Of a DNA stretch of 64,000 nucleotides, positions 7,086 to 14,947 are shown one piece after another. Every line of letters begins with the position of its first letter. The first letter of the stretch is position 1. The position numbers and the translations under genes are program-made. Below the pieces are notes generated by a model. That model saw only the letters and a list, made by a program, of their open reading frames with translations, did not search any database and had not been told where the DNA came from. Source of the stretch: a virus; the IMG/VR virus record IMGVR_UViG_3300050026_000055, positions 1-64,000 of that record; one strand, given 5' to 3'.

Positions 7086-7114
7086 TTGACAAAACGGCTT
7101 TGGAAGAGTATTAT
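7086..7114 (+). promoter_or_regulatory. Sigma70-type promoter, TTGACA-17-TATTAT
   Basis: -35 TTGACA at 7086-7091 and -10 TATTAT at 7109-7114. No motif copy is seen here, unlike most upstream promoters. Drives 7137 and probably 7373 onward. Confidence 0.85.
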
Positions 7115-7136
7115 ATACACAGTTGGAGAGAAACTA

Positions 7137-7274
7137 ATGAAATATCGTGTTGAATTTTGCGGCGAAGTCGAGGTTGAAGCTGAGTCTGAGCTGGAAGCTG
7201 AATGCTATGCGGCGTTTGACTGCAAACCTGACAACTGCCGTGTTCTAGAAATCGACGAGTTTACAGAAGAATAA
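7137..7274 (+). CDS. Small acidic protein (45 aa)
   Basis: ATG about eight bases after GGAGAG. Very acidic (EVEVEAESELEAE) with the pattern MKYRVEFCGEVEVEA, a beta-hairpin plus helix layout common in small phage proteins. Function unknown. Confidence 0.65.
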   Translation: MKYRVEFCGEVEVEAESELEAECYAAFDCKPDNCRVLEIDEFTEE

Positions 7275-7279
7275 AAGTT

Positions 7280-7339
7280 TCGGGTGTCGCACATACTGAC
7301 ATGGACAAGGATTCGGCATTGTGTTAAAAAGGCACCCGA
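7280..7339 (+). promoter_or_regulatory. Structured leader upstream of phosphoribosyltransferase-like gene
   Basis: A 9-bp stem (7280-7288 with 7331-7339, one G-U pair) closes a 42-base loop. The loop has a nested 5-bp stem (7289-7293 with 7320-7324) and an A-rich strand at 7325-7330. It ends about 20 bases before the ribosome-binding site of the gene at 7373. The position and nested stems are riboswitch-like, but the sequence matches no class I can name. Confidence 0.45.
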
Positions 7340-7372
7340 TTGTACAATATACCGCTTGAAAGGACTAAAGTA

Positions 7373-7834
7373 ATGACAAAGACGCGATTCAAGCATTGCG
7401 ACTATTTGCGTAACTTTATTATTCCTAATAGGTTACAAGAACGAATTAAATTGGCGCACCGTGCATTGGAGTACCACGATTTTGAGGCGATTGCGTTCCG
7501 TGGCATGTCAGGCGCGTTGGTTTCTATTCCACTTGCGCTGGAAATGAACAAGACATTGATTATGGTTCGCAAGCCAAAAGAGGATACTCACAGCAGCTAT
7601 CCAGTAGAGGGAGACACTCAGGCCAAGCGGTATGTCATTGTAGATGACTTTGTAGCATCCGGAGACACGGTAAAGGCAGTTAAAAAGGCAGTCTCAAAGT
7701 TCGCGCCGGATTCGGAATGTATTGGTGTATTAGAAGTAAACCACATTGAAACACATTTTTTTAAGAAGTATAAGTATGGCCGAGAGAATCTGTATCCGTT
7801 GTGGAACAAGCCTTACGTTGAAGAAGGAGAATAA
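7373..7834 (+). CDS. Phosphoribosyltransferase-fold protein (153 aa)
   Basis: Start chosen at the ATG after GAAAGGAC. Contains RYVIVDDFVASGDTVKAV (residues 86-103), the PRPP-binding signature of type I phosphoribosyltransferases: two acidic residues followed by an S/T-G-D/T loop. An upstream AFRGMSGALV segment fits the PP-binding loop position. The family transfers ribose-phosphate to bases in purine/pyrimidine salvage (knowledge); the substrate cannot be read from sequence. It lies behind a structured leader. Together with the HD and deoxyribosyltransferase genes it points to nucleotide metabolism. Confidence 0.8.
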   Translation: MTKTRFKHCDYLRNFIIPNRLQERIKLAHRALEYHDFEAIAFRGMSGALVSIPLALEMNKTLIMVRKPKEDTHSSYPVEGDTQAKRYVIVDDFVASGDTVKAVKKAVSKFAPDSECIGVLEVNHIETHFFKKYKYGRENLYPLWNKPYVEEGE

Positions 7835-8026
7835 TTGCTGAGTAATTACGAAAAAAATCAACCATCGGTAGTTTTTGTTCACGCAGGACAAAATGCATTT
7901 TTGATTGGCATAAGCCTTTCAAACAATCCTTATACTGATCCGGTAGCCAAAGAGCTATGGGACAAGGGGTTTAGGTCAGCGCGTCGGAAGTTTGACGCAA
8001 ACAAGCGGCCAGCAACACGGCGCTAG
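7835..8026 (+). CDS. Hypothetical protein with TTG start (63 aa)
   Basis: TTG immediately follows the TAA of the previous gene, with AAGGAGA upstream. HAGQNAFLIGISL and a basic C-terminus resemble the C-terminal part of the protein at 6844. Function unknown. Confidence 0.6.
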   Translation: MLSNYEKNQPSVVFVHAGQNAFLIGISLSNNPYTDPVAKELWDKGFRSARRKFDANKRPATRR

Positions 8027-8035
8027 GAGACTATC

Positions 8036-8197
8036 GTGGATTATACTGATCCAGTTTACAAGCGTATGGACCGTTGTATTAGGCATCTTGAAAAGCTGTT
8101 AGAGATTGCCAGCGACGAAATGAATACTGCTCACGCTACAAAGCGTGTAGATTTTCGTAAACAATGGGAGTTGATCGCACTGAAGGAAGCCAATTAG
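8036..8197 (+). CDS. Hypothetical protein with GTG start (53 aa)
   Basis: GTG with TAGGAGA upstream. Charged helical product beginning MDYTDPVYKRMDRCIRHL. The stop TAG overlaps the GTG of the next gene. Function unknown. Confidence 0.55.
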   Translation: MDYTDPVYKRMDRCIRHLEKLLEIASDEMNTAHATKRVDFRKQWELIALKEAN

Positions 8198-8373
8198 TGA
8201 CAGAGAGCGAACAGTTAGACGCACTGTGGGTTGCTGCTGAAGAATTAGCTAGATCAATCGGACACCATACTGTTTGCAATTGTAAGGGATGCACCTGCGG
8301 AACTGCCGCAAAGCAGGCCGAAGCGTTGACCAAGTACGAGCGTTTAAAAGGAGAGCAAGTTAATGATCGGTGA
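8197..8373 (+). CDS. Hypothetical Cys-rich protein with GTG start (58 aa)
   Basis: GTG shares its G with the preceding TAG; AAGGAAG lies upstream. Central NCKGCTCG cluster (CxxCxC) could bind zinc or a metal. Flanked by helices. Function unknown. Confidence 0.55.
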   Translation: MTESEQLDALWVAAEELARSIGHHTVCNCKGCTCGTAAKQAEALTKYERLKGEQVNDR

Positions 8374-8515
8374 CATTGCATATTTACTTGGAGTTAAGTA
8401 TGGACGCAACGAGTCAGAAGGAAAAATTCTGGCACTTGAGTTTGAGTTAGAGATTTATAAAGAGACTGTTAAACTATTGGTAAAAAAGTATTTGGAACTA
8501 GCCTCTAGGAATTAA
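8363..8515 (+). CDS. Hypothetical protein (50 aa)
   Basis: ATG with AAAGGAGAG upstream, overlapping the previous gene by 11 bases. Mostly one long amphipathic helix. Function unknown. Confidence 0.55.
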   Translation: MIGDIAYLLGVKYGRNESEGKILALEFELEIYKETVKLLVKKYLELASRN

Positions 8516-8525
8516 AAAGGAGAAA

Positions 8526-8999
8526 ATGAAAAAGATCAAACTAACCAAGGGCTATGTTGCACTGGTTGATGACGAAGATTACGAACGAGTAGTCAAAGCT
8601 GGCCCTTGGTTTGCTAATGCGCGCAAAGATGGTGTAGTATATGCTATACGCAATGTAAAAAGAAACGGCAAGCGCACGATGGAGTACATGCACCAATTTA
8701 TAACAGGAAAGCGCCATCAGGATCACCGAAACCGTAATAAATTGGATAATTGTAGGCTAAACTTCAGATCATGCAATCAATCACAAAATTCAGCTAATGC
8801 AAACAAACGCAAAACACTGTCATCCTCGCTATTTAAAGGGGTAAGTTGGGATAAAGTTAACAACAAATGGAAAGCGCAAATTATGCTAAACTATAAAAGC
8901 AAAAATTTGGGACGATATAAGACAGAGGCAGAAGCCGCCAACGCTTATAAAGCAGCAGCTAAGACGCTTTTTGGAGAATTTGCCAATGCAGGATGTTGA
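8526..8999 (+). CDS. HNH homing endonuclease with AP2 domain (157 aa)
   Basis: Residues about 1-95 form an HNH-type nuclease: MHQFITGK, then HQDHRNRNKLDNCRLNFRSC. Residues about 103-156 form an AP2/ERF DNA-binding domain: FKGVSWDKVNNKWKAQI, LGRYKTEAEAANAY. This fusion is typical of free-standing homing endonucleases in phages. The 3' end overlaps the start of the RecB-like gene by 14 bases, and its distal codons supply that gene's ribosome-binding site. It probably spreads by cleaving genomes that lack it. Confidence 0.9.
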   Translation: MKKIKLTKGYVALVDDEDYERVVKAGPWFANARKDGVVYAIRNVKRNGKRTMEYMHQFITGKRHQDHRNRNKLDNCRLNFRSCNQSQNSANANKRKTLSSSLFKGVSWDKVNNKWKAQIMLNYKSKNLGRYKTEAEAANAYKAAAKTLFGEFANAGC

Positions 9000-10149
9000 A
9001 AACCTTATAAATAGATTTGGAGGTTGGACGGAAAGTTACTGGTTTTATGATAACACAGTAGAGTTGAGATACGATCCAAAAGAGCATTTGTATTTTTTAA
9101 TTCAGGATGGTAAACTAACTCCTGTTTCTGGTGTTAGCACAATTACTCACATTGTGGACAAATCGAGCGCGCTGATCCCGTGGGGAGTTAAAATGAGTAT
9201 GGAGAAGCTACTTCGTCTCATTCCTATACTAACGCTTCCCACGGGAGAAAAGCACGTTGGTGCGCTAACACTTGACGAATTGAACAGGCTTATTGTTGAA
9301 GCTAAAACTGCGCCTAAAGACAAGCTGGAAGAGGCAGGAGACATCGGTTCTATTGCTCACGCTTGGCTTGAGACATATGCAAAATCGCAGATTGCCGGGA
9401 CAGATGAGTATAAATCTCTGGTATGGCCATTAGACGAGAAGGCGACGAGTTGCTGTAGGGCCGGATTGAAGTGGATTACGGCCCATAATGTTAGGTTTAC
9501 TTATGCTGAACGTAAGGTTTATTCATGCAAGCACAATTACGCCGGAACGCTAGATGCAATTGGGCTAGTAGACTCATGTTCTGATCCTTTGTGCTGTCCC
9601 GAACGGTTTGTAGATCGCCTGAGTCTCATTGATTGGAAGAGTAGTAACTACCTGTATATTGAGTACTTGTTTCAGACGGCGGGGTACGAACACGCAGTTG
9701 AAGAGGAACTAAAGTTAGATATTGTTGACAGATGGGTAAACAGACTCGGTAAATTAGACGGGGAATATGAACCTTGGCACATCGGACCAGAAGGCTTTAA
9801 AGAAGACTTTGACGGATTTTTAAACTGTCTAGCGCTTAGTCGTTCGGTACTCAAAGTAGAATCTCGGATGCGACAAGTGCGTGCTCACATTAAAGACGAG
9901 AAGAAGAAGGTGCGAGAGGCTGCGAAGGCGGCGAAGTTAGCTGCTGAGAAATTGGCTAAAGCTGAGACAAAGGCAATTAAGAAGGCAGCGAAAGAGGCAG
10001 CAAAGGCTGAGTTGAAACAGGCTAAATTGGAAGCAAAGTTAGCAAAAAAGAAAGGCAAAAATGCAGGAGCAGACACAGCAGCACCAACCCGGAATGAAAG
10101 CCAAGACGATAAAGGCAATCCTTCGCAAGAAGATCGACCAGTGGCTTGA
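8986..10149 (+). CDS. RecB/Cas4-like PD-(D/E)XK nuclease (387 aa)
   Basis: Start chosen at the ATG after TTGGAGA. Nuclease core: GSIAHAWLE (helix with His), YAGTLDAIGLV (first Asp), LIDWKSSN (D-x-K motif) and YLFQTAGYEHAV (Gln/Tyr motif). This is the arrangement of PDDEXK_1-type exonucleases, which act in recombination, DNA degradation or repair. After about residue 300 there is an Ala/Lys-rich coiled-coil tail. A GGTACT motif lies within the gene (9843). Early position suggests a role in phage recombination or host DNA breakdown. Confidence 0.8.
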   Translation: MQDVENLINRFGGWTESYWFYDNTVELRYDPKEHLYFLIQDGKLTPVSGVSTITHIVDKSSALIPWGVKMSMEKLLRLIPILTLPTGEKHVGALTLDELNRLIVEAKTAPKDKLEEAGDIGSIAHAWLETYAKSQIAGTDEYKSLVWPLDEKATSCCRAGLKWITAHNVRFTYAERKVYSCKHNYAGTLDAIGLVDSCSDPLCCPERFVDRLSLIDWKSSNYLYIEYLFQTAGYEHAVEEELKLDIVDRWVNRLGKLDGEYEPWHIGPEGFKEDFDGFLNCLALSRSVLKVESRMRQVRAHIKDEKKKVREAAKAAKLAAEKLAKAETKAIKKAAKEAAKAELKQAKLEAKLAKKKGKNAGADTAAPTRNESQDDKGNPSQEDRPVA

Positions 10150-11038
10150 AACTATTGAGGATGTAAAACTGCGTCAACTCGCTTCAAAGAACATCATCGT
10201 CACTGGCGGCTGTATAGCCAGTATGCTGCTCGGTGAGCAGGTCAACGATTTTGATCTTTATTGTCGTGACCATGCAACGACTTTAGGATTAGCTAATTAT
10301 TATTTAGCACACTTCAAGCCGCGTATGTCCAAAGGAATCGCAGTTCCGTTAAAGGTTAAGGACGAAGATGGGCGTGTCAGCATTGTAGTAAAGTCTGCTG
10401 GCATCGTCTCAGAAAATGGTACTGAGAAGGCGTATGAGTATTTTGAAGGATCGCCGGATCAGGCGGCAGCGGCTTATGTTGGCGAAGTGATGAACGATCC
10501 CGGAGAAATTGAGGACACCTATCAGGAAGTTGAAAAGCTGTCTCAAAATGAGACAACTGATGAAGGCAAGCCTAAGTACCGTCCGGTATTCTTGACTACT
10601 AATGCCATTACACTAAGCGACAAGATTCAAATTATCATGCGGTTCTACGGTGAGCCGGATGAAATACACAAGAATTACGACTTTGTACACTGCACGAATT
10701 ATTGGTCAAGTTGGGACAGCCAGTTAGTACTCAGGCAGGAAGCATTGGAGGCATTGCTTTCTAAAGAACTTAGGTACATCGGCAGCAAGTACCCGATTTG
10801 CTCGGTTGTCCGGTTGCGTAAGTTTATTGCTCGCGGCTGGCAGGTAAACGCAGGCCAGATTCTCAAGATGGCAATGCAGATTAGTGCGCTGGATTTGAAC
10901 GATCTGGAAGTGTTGCGGGATCAGTTAACAGGAGTTGACACGGCGTATTTTATGCAGTTGATCGACAGGCTGAAAGAGAAAGACCCGGTTCGTGTTGAGT
11001 CGGTCTATCTCGTTGAAATCATAGACAGGATGTTCTAA
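10061..11038 (+). CDS. Nucleotidyltransferase-fold phage protein (325 aa)
   Basis: GGCIASMLLG followed by NDFDLYCRD is the signature of the pol-beta nucleotidyltransferase superfamily (GG, then DxD). The remainder is unassigned. The start at 10061 has a weak GAAAGG site and overlaps the previous gene by 89 bases; the alternative ATG at 10094 has no clear site. The substrate is unknown. A second protein with this fold is at 16325. Confidence 0.7.
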   Translation: MQEQTQQHQPGMKAKTIKAILRKKIDQWLETIEDVKLRQLASKNIIVTGGCIASMLLGEQVNDFDLYCRDHATTLGLANYYLAHFKPRMSKGIAVPLKVKDEDGRVSIVVKSAGIVSENGTEKAYEYFEGSPDQAAAAYVGEVMNDPGEIEDTYQEVEKLSQNETTDEGKPKYRPVFLTTNAITLSDKIQIIMRFYGEPDEIHKNYDFVHCTNYWSSWDSQLVLRQEALEALLSKELRYIGSKYPICSVVRLRKFIARGWQVNAGQILKMAMQISALDLNDLEVLRDQLTGVDTAYFMQLIDRLKEKDPVRVESVYLVEIIDRMF

Positions 11039-11226
11039 TGACAAACGAACAAAAAGCAAAGATAGACGCAATGTCTCAGTATCAATTGTGTGAGCTGTGG
11101 CGATTTGCTAAGTGTCCAAATCCGCTGCTGCAAGGCGACACAGGCGATTATTTTGCAGAACGGCTTAAACAAATGGGCGGATTTACACCTGAAATAAGCA
11201 GGGATTTGGGATGGGGAAAGCGATGA
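11038..11226 (+). CDS. Hypothetical protein (62 aa)
   Basis: ATG overlaps the preceding TAA (TAATG). Helical product, MTNEQKAKIDAMSQ... The 3' end overlaps the next gene. Function unknown. Confidence 0.65.
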   Translation: MTNEQKAKIDAMSQYQLCELWRFAKCPNPLLQGDTGDYFAERLKQMGGFTPEISRDLGWGKR

Positions 11227-11483
11227 CAAAAGCAATTTGGAAGTATACATTAGAACGTGATACACAAAGCATAGCGGCACCGATAGGTGCCAAGTGGCTC
11301 TGCGCTCACGAACAAGGCAATGACGTTTGTGTGTGGGCAGAAGTTGATACAGCCGAAAAGGAACTAATACTTTACTGTTTTGAAGAATACTGTACCGGTG
11401 AGCCATTCAGAGTAAATGGCAAATATCTCGGTACTTGCTTCTTTAATAATGGCTCTTGTGTGCTACATGTTTACCTAAAATAG
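11223..11483 (+). CDS. Conserved phage protein, DUF7352-like (86 aa)
   Basis: Start chosen at the second ATG, after GGGGAAAG. The layout IWKYTLERD, GAKWLCAHEQ, VWAEVD, TGEPF and YLGTCF...FHVY-like ending matches a widespread small phage family that I recall as DUF7352. Function unknown. The last motif copy (11428) is within its 3' end. Confidence 0.7.
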   Translation: MTKAIWKYTLERDTQSIAAPIGAKWLCAHEQGNDVCVWAEVDTAEKELILYCFEEYCTGEPFRVNGKYLGTCFFNNGSCVLHVYLK

Positions 11484-11486
11484 TCC

Positions 11487-11515
11487 TTGACAAAATCGTT
11501 CTGAGCGTGTATACT
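11487..11515 (+). promoter_or_regulatory. Sigma70-type promoter, TTGACA-17-TATACT
   Basis: -35 TTGACA at 11487-11492 and -10 TATACT at 11510-11515. Starts four bases after a stop codon; a motif copy lies 50 bases upstream. Drives 11538 onward. Confidence 0.85.
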
Positions 11516-11537
11516 TGTTTTAAATGGAGAGAAATTA

Positions 11538-11699
11538 ATGGCAAAGATTTGTAAAAATCCACAGTGCGACAGCCATAAGTTCGGCTGGACGTTCACCGTC
11601 AGTACAGCAGAAGATGAGAATAGTTATTGCAGTTCGACGTGTGAGAATCAGGCGTTGGGCAAAGAAATCGCAACAGACAAACGAAAGAGGGGGCAATGA
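11538..11699 (+). CDS. Small zinc-binding-type protein (53 aa)
   Basis: ATG after GGAGAGAAATTA. CKNPQC and YCSSTCENQA look like a treble-clef or zinc-ribbon pair. Basic C-terminus. The TGA overlaps the ATG of the HNH gene. Function unknown. Confidence 0.65.
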   Translation: MAKICKNPQCDSHKFGWTFTVSTAEDENSYCSSTCENQALGKEIATDKRKRGQ

Positions 11700-12232
11700 G
11701 TAGGCCCAAAGTTTATGATTTAGTTGGTAAGACTTTTGAGCGTTTGCTGGTACTAAATAGAGAAGGGTCAGACAGCCAGCACCGTTCATTGTGGAAGTGT
11801 AGATGTATTTGTGGCAAAGAGTTAATAATCATTGGCAGTAGTTTGGTTGGTGGTAAAACCAGAAGTTGTGGCTGTATTAAGATAAAATCAGATGCAGCCA
11901 GAAACCAAGTTGTAAGAGGTTATATCAAAGGGGCTAAAACACGCGGTTTACTTTATGAACTATCTCTAAATGACTTTGTGGCTATAACTCAAAAAAATTG
12001 CCACTATTGTGGACAAAAACCGATCAATGTTTATACCGCGCGCGGTGGTTCCATATATACATACAATGGCATTGATCGTCTTGATAATACGAGGGGTTAT
12101 GTATCAGGCAATTGTATGCCGTGCTGTGCTGTATGTAATTATATGAAAACTAATTTTACGGTTGACAAGTTTTTAACGAAGATAAAAGAAATATATCTTC
12201 ATAGCTTTAACAACGAAAGGAAGGAAAATTGA
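11696..12232 (+). CDS. HNH homing endonuclease (178 aa)
   Basis: N-terminal zinc-finger-like segment (CRCICGKELI, SCGCIK). HNH core from about residue 101: CHYCGQKP, NGIDRLDNTRGY, CCAVCNYMKTNF. Same length and layout as the frameshifted reading frame at 29267, so the two are paralogues. The 3' end overlaps the TTG start of the next gene by four bases. Confidence 0.9.
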   Translation: MSRPKVYDLVGKTFERLLVLNREGSDSQHRSLWKCRCICGKELIIIGSSLVGGKTRSCGCIKIKSDAARNQVVRGYIKGAKTRGLLYELSLNDFVAITQKNCHYCGQKPINVYTARGGSIYTYNGIDRLDNTRGYVSGNCMPCCAVCNYMKTNFTVDKFLTKIKEIYLHSFNNERKEN

Positions 12233-13053
12233 GCGAAGCATTAGCTGTAGTCACACCTGAAGCATTACAAAGAGGTGGTCAAGGAATTGATTTTGGATCG
12301 AAATTGTTCCAATTGCGCCCAGCCACCGTGTCAATTAATCAACCGCTAACGCAAGCAGAAAACGCCATCAAAGGCAAATTGCGGATCGCAGAAACGGGGC
12401 AGCAGTTTGACGAAATGAAGGTCGCACTTCTGGCAATGCCGCAAGAGGCGCGTTCGTATAACATCGGAGAAATACCTTCAGCAGACACATTGATGTGTTT
12501 TTCTCGCGACATGGAAAAGCCGGATGCAAAGGCTCGCGTTCCGCAAGCGTTGCGATGTAACGGCTGTCCGAAGGCGGATTGGTCTAAGTGGCGCGAAACT
12601 AAAAACATCAAAGATTTGCCGCCGTGCGGTGCGTATTATTATTGTATTCTTGTTGATACAGTTTACAAGATGCCGTTGCAAATGTACATCCGTGGCGGTA
12701 GTCGTAGTCCGTTTGAAACGGGTATGCAGAATCTTGCTAGGACGTTCGCTATGCTGAAGTCACAAAACAAAAGCCCAAATATTTACGACATTTCTTTTAC
12801 CCTTGCCGCTGAGAAGGCAAAGAAGGGCGTCAACTATGTAGTTAAGCTTTCGGATTTTAAAGCAATTGCTGAGTCTGAGCAGGAAGCGTTTGGTGATTTG
12901 TATCTTCAGTATGTCAATCGTGGACGGAAAACTGAGGAACAGTTAGCTGAAGAGGAAGCAGCTTCGCAGGAAGCGGCCGTCGATGCGGCGATGGTACAGC
13001 CGGGAAGTCCTAGCGCACCAGCCGGTGTTCAGGAAGAGGAGATTACAATCTAA
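12229..13053 (+). CDS. Phage protein, candidate single-strand DNA-binding or replication accessory (274 aa)
   Basis: TTG start with AAAGGAAGG upstream. Contains CNGCPKADWSKW and PPCGAYYYCILVD, a Cys-containing segment found in a group of phage proteins that I associate loosely with single-strand DNA binding, then MYIRGGS...MQNLARTF. The C-terminal 50 residues are very acidic (TEEQLAEEEAASQEAA...), as in ssDNA-binding proteins. The assignment is by resemblance only. Confidence 0.55.
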   Translation: MSEALAVVTPEALQRGGQGIDFGSKLFQLRPATVSINQPLTQAENAIKGKLRIAETGQQFDEMKVALLAMPQEARSYNIGEIPSADTLMCFSRDMEKPDAKARVPQALRCNGCPKADWSKWRETKNIKDLPPCGAYYYCILVDTVYKMPLQMYIRGGSRSPFETGMQNLARTFAMLKSQNKSPNIYDISFTLAAEKAKKGVNYVVKLSDFKAIAESEQEAFGDLYLQYVNRGRKTEEQLAEEEAASQEAAVDAAMVQPGSPSAPAGVQEEEITI

Positions 13054-13207
13054 TGAAAACACCGACATCGCCATTCTGTTATTTGTGTATATGATACACC
13101 ATGCTGGTCAAAATCCTAGTTACGAAGATATGGGTTATGACATGAATGATCGCAGCGCGTTAGTTATGTTGGAAAGCTGCAACGAGTATTGGAAAGGACA
13201 ACCGTGA
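12983..13207 (+). CDS. Hypothetical protein, start uncertain (up to 74 aa)
   Basis: The frame 13050-13207 encodes a plausible conserved end (YMIHHAGQNPSYEDMGYDMNDRSAL). The ATG at 13053, placed correctly after GAGGAG, is in another frame and stops after 13 codons. Starts in the right frame are the ATG at 12983, deep inside the previous gene, or GTG/ATG codons near 13090, without a ribosome-binding site. A frameshift or a sequencing error near 13090 is possible. Confidence 0.4.
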   Translation: MRRWYSREVLAHQPVFRKRRLQSNENTDIAILLFVYMIHHAGQNPSYEDMGYDMNDRSALVMLESCNEYWKGQP

Positions 13208-13377
13208 GGCAAGCGACGAGGTTTGATTGGCTATCACTAAAGACACGAAAGCAAGCTGTACCAAACAAAAACAAACCGGGATTGAAACAGGAACATACAC
13301 AAGCAATACTTGAGGATGAAAGCAGGAACTTGTTACAGCTTATCGAACAAGAAAAGTACTTGAACAAGGAAGGATAA
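13204..13377 (+). CDS. Small basic protein with GTG start (57 aa)
   Basis: GTG after GGAAAGGAC, overlapping the previous stop. Basic N-terminal half, helical acidic C-terminal half. Function unknown. Confidence 0.55.
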   Translation: MRQATRFDWLSLKTRKQAVPNKNKPGLKQEHTQAILEDESRNLLQLIEQEKYLNKEG

Positions 13378-13378
13378 A

Positions 13379-13552
13379 ATGCCTATTGCGGACGTAATCG
13401 AAGCAACAGTTGATTTAGCCTACTCTAATCTAACCGAGCGCTGGTATGCCTCTTTGCTTGACATTGAGGGCGAAGTAATTGTGTATGCTACAGGCCGCAC
13501 TAGAGCAGATGCGCTGCGTAATCTGGCCGATGCGATGGAGGATTATGAATAA
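13379..13552 (+). CDS. Hypothetical protein (57 aa)
   Basis: ATG five bases after AAGGAT. ERWYASLLDIEGEVIVYATGRTRADALRNL resembles small HicB-like or beta-alpha antitoxin-type folds in outline only. The next gene starts inside its last codons. Function unknown. Confidence 0.6.
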   Translation: MPIADVIEATVDLAYSNLTERWYASLLDIEGEVIVYATGRTRADALRNLADAMEDYE

Positions 13553-14240
13553 TGAACTAACCGCACCAACGGCTATCTACGGGCAACAGGAAGCCGGTAG
13601 GAGCAGTGAGGTAAGGAAGAAGTTAGAAAAGCTAATAGGCGGTCTGAATAAGTCCACAATGGACATTGCCGTACTATTATCAGAGACAAAGAAACAAGGT
13701 TATTTCAAGCAATGGGGATTTGATACCTTCAAAGATTACGTTCAAAACATAGATTTGAAACTGCGTAAAGCGCACTATTTGACGCGCATCGTAGATATAA
13801 TGGAGATAGTAGGAATTCAGCGTGAAGTTTATGAGCCGCTAGGTATTGCTAAGTTACGCGAAATTTCTAGCCTTGATCCCGGCGCTATCTATGTTGATCC
13901 TGAGAGTAATGTTCAGACTCCAATGAAGGATTTTATTACAGGGCTGATAGAAAAAGGCTCAGACATGTCTCTTGAAGAAATTAAGCAGCATGTAAAAACG
14001 CTGAAGGGACTGACGGGCGAGAACGACTTGATGTTTATCAATTTCTCCGTCAAACGCTCTGTTTGGGAAGAAACCATAAAGCCTGCGCTGGAACTGGCTA
14101 AAGCAAACATTGGTAGCGTTGGTAAGGATGAAGAAGGTAACGCTACGGATGCAAGCGACGGACGAGCATTGGAAATGATTGCCGTAGAGTTTTTGAACAA
14201 TCCGACCAATCAACCGTTTCCTGAGGAGATAAGAGAGTAA
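13545..14240 (+). CDS. Conserved phage protein of unknown function (231 aa)
   Basis: Start chosen at the ATG preceded by GGAGG; the longer frame from 13479 lies inside the previous gene. Helical N-terminal half with GYFKQWGFDTFKDYVQNIDLKLRKAHYL, a layout seen in phage and plasmid proteins with helix-turn-helix-like or ParB-like segments. The C-terminal half has FSVKRSVWEETIKPALELAKAN. A DNA-binding role is possible but not shown. Confidence 0.65.
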   Translation: MNNELTAPTAIYGQQEAGRSSEVRKKLEKLIGGLNKSTMDIAVLLSETKKQGYFKQWGFDTFKDYVQNIDLKLRKAHYLTRIVDIMEIVGIQREVYEPLGIAKLREISSLDPGAIYVDPESNVQTPMKDFITGLIEKGSDMSLEEIKQHVKTLKGLTGENDLMFINFSVKRSVWEETIKPALELAKANIGSVGKDEEGNATDASDGRALEMIAVEFLNNPTNQPFPEEIRE

Positions 14241-14241
14241 T

Positions 14242-14517
14242 ATGGAAGCACGAAAGTTTGTAATTTATGACGGTCCAAGTGTAACTGATCCGTCTTGGCA
14301 AGTAGTCGCAGCCGAGCTATTCCAAGGTGGAGGCCATACCTTATTTGCGGATTTCAGTGTCATTAAAACTGCAATCCAAGAGGTTGAAATTAGGCAGGCC
14401 GAAATTGCGGGGGCACAGACGAAAATGGAGCACGTTCTGAAGATGCTACACTTGGATTCGTATGCTGATTTCCTACAACTGGCTAAAGATCGAGGATGGA
14501 AAGGAAAAATATGTTGA
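14242..14517 (+). CDS. Hypothetical protein (91 aa)
   Basis: ATG two bases after the previous stop. Beta-rich first half (KFVIYDGPSV), helical second half. Overlaps the next gene by seven bases. Function unknown. Confidence 0.6.
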   Translation: MEARKFVIYDGPSVTDPSWQVVAAELFQGGGHTLFADFSVIKTAIQEVEIRQAEIAGAQTKMEHVLKMLHLDSYADFLQLAKDRGWKGKIC

Positions 14518-14813
14518 CAACTATTTTTGCCACTATGATGATTGTGTTTCTTATCTTTGATATATTCCAGATCGCAGAGATACACAGCAAAAACAAATTG
14601 TTGAACGAGTGTGCTGACCGTCTCAATGAAAGCAGGATATTAGAGACTAAACTGGTGGTTAAAAACACTTATCTGCTTAACACTATCACCAGTTTGCGGT
14701 GGGTGTTGACTTCAATTGGAGATTGTAATAATGGTGATCCAGTGTTTGAGATTTGGGCAAAGCAACTAGCCAAGGACTCACTGGAGCGCAGTAAGAAGGC
14801 TTATGACAACTGA
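14511..14813 (+). CDS. Membrane-anchored coiled-coil protein (100 aa)
   Basis: Start at ATG after GGAAAGGA. One transmembrane helix at residues about 3-21 (TIFATMMIVFLIFDIF), followed by a charged helical region. Function unknown; spanin- or holin-like placement is unlikely because it lies in the early operon. Confidence 0.6.
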   Translation: MLTTIFATMMIVFLIFDIFQIAEIHSKNKLLNECADRLNESRILETKLVVKNTYLLNTITSLRWVLTSIGDCNNGDPVFEIWAKQLAKDSLERSKKAYDN

Positions 14814-14946
14814 AGAATATATGGAAAAGAAAGCGTTGCAGGAAGAGGCTGAGTTGGTGAGAGAAACTGTTCGTTCTCTTTTGAAGTCTAATGATCTAGA
14901 CGAAATTAGGTGTACACTCAGGCAGTTGCTTGGAGAGGAAGCATAA
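14803..14946 (+). CDS. Small helical protein (47 aa)
   Basis: ATG overlaps the end of the previous gene by 11 bases, with AAGAAGG upstream. Almost entirely helical, acidic. Stop is two bases before the next ATG. Function unknown. Confidence 0.55.
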   Translation: MTTEEYMEKKALQEEAELVRETVRSLLKSNDLDEIRCTLRQLLGEEA

Positions 14947-14947
14947 T

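Larger units (their letters stand above)
224..11438 (+). other. Dispersed directional motif, consensus TTCGGTACTTG
   Basis: About 18 near-matches, all reading in the transcribed direction: 224, 257, 290, 1142, 1153, 2292, 2569, 2642, 3108, 3805, 4012, 4035, 4702, 4965, 5775, 5841, 9843 and 11428 (first base of each 10-11 bp match). Many lie between genes just upstream of a ribosome-binding site. The one at 5841-5851 lies between the -35 and -10 boxes of a promoter, and 290-300 lies just upstream of another. A single reverse-orientation core is seen near 10574. The motif is essentially absent from the remaining 52 kb. Function is inferred only. Confidence 0.7.
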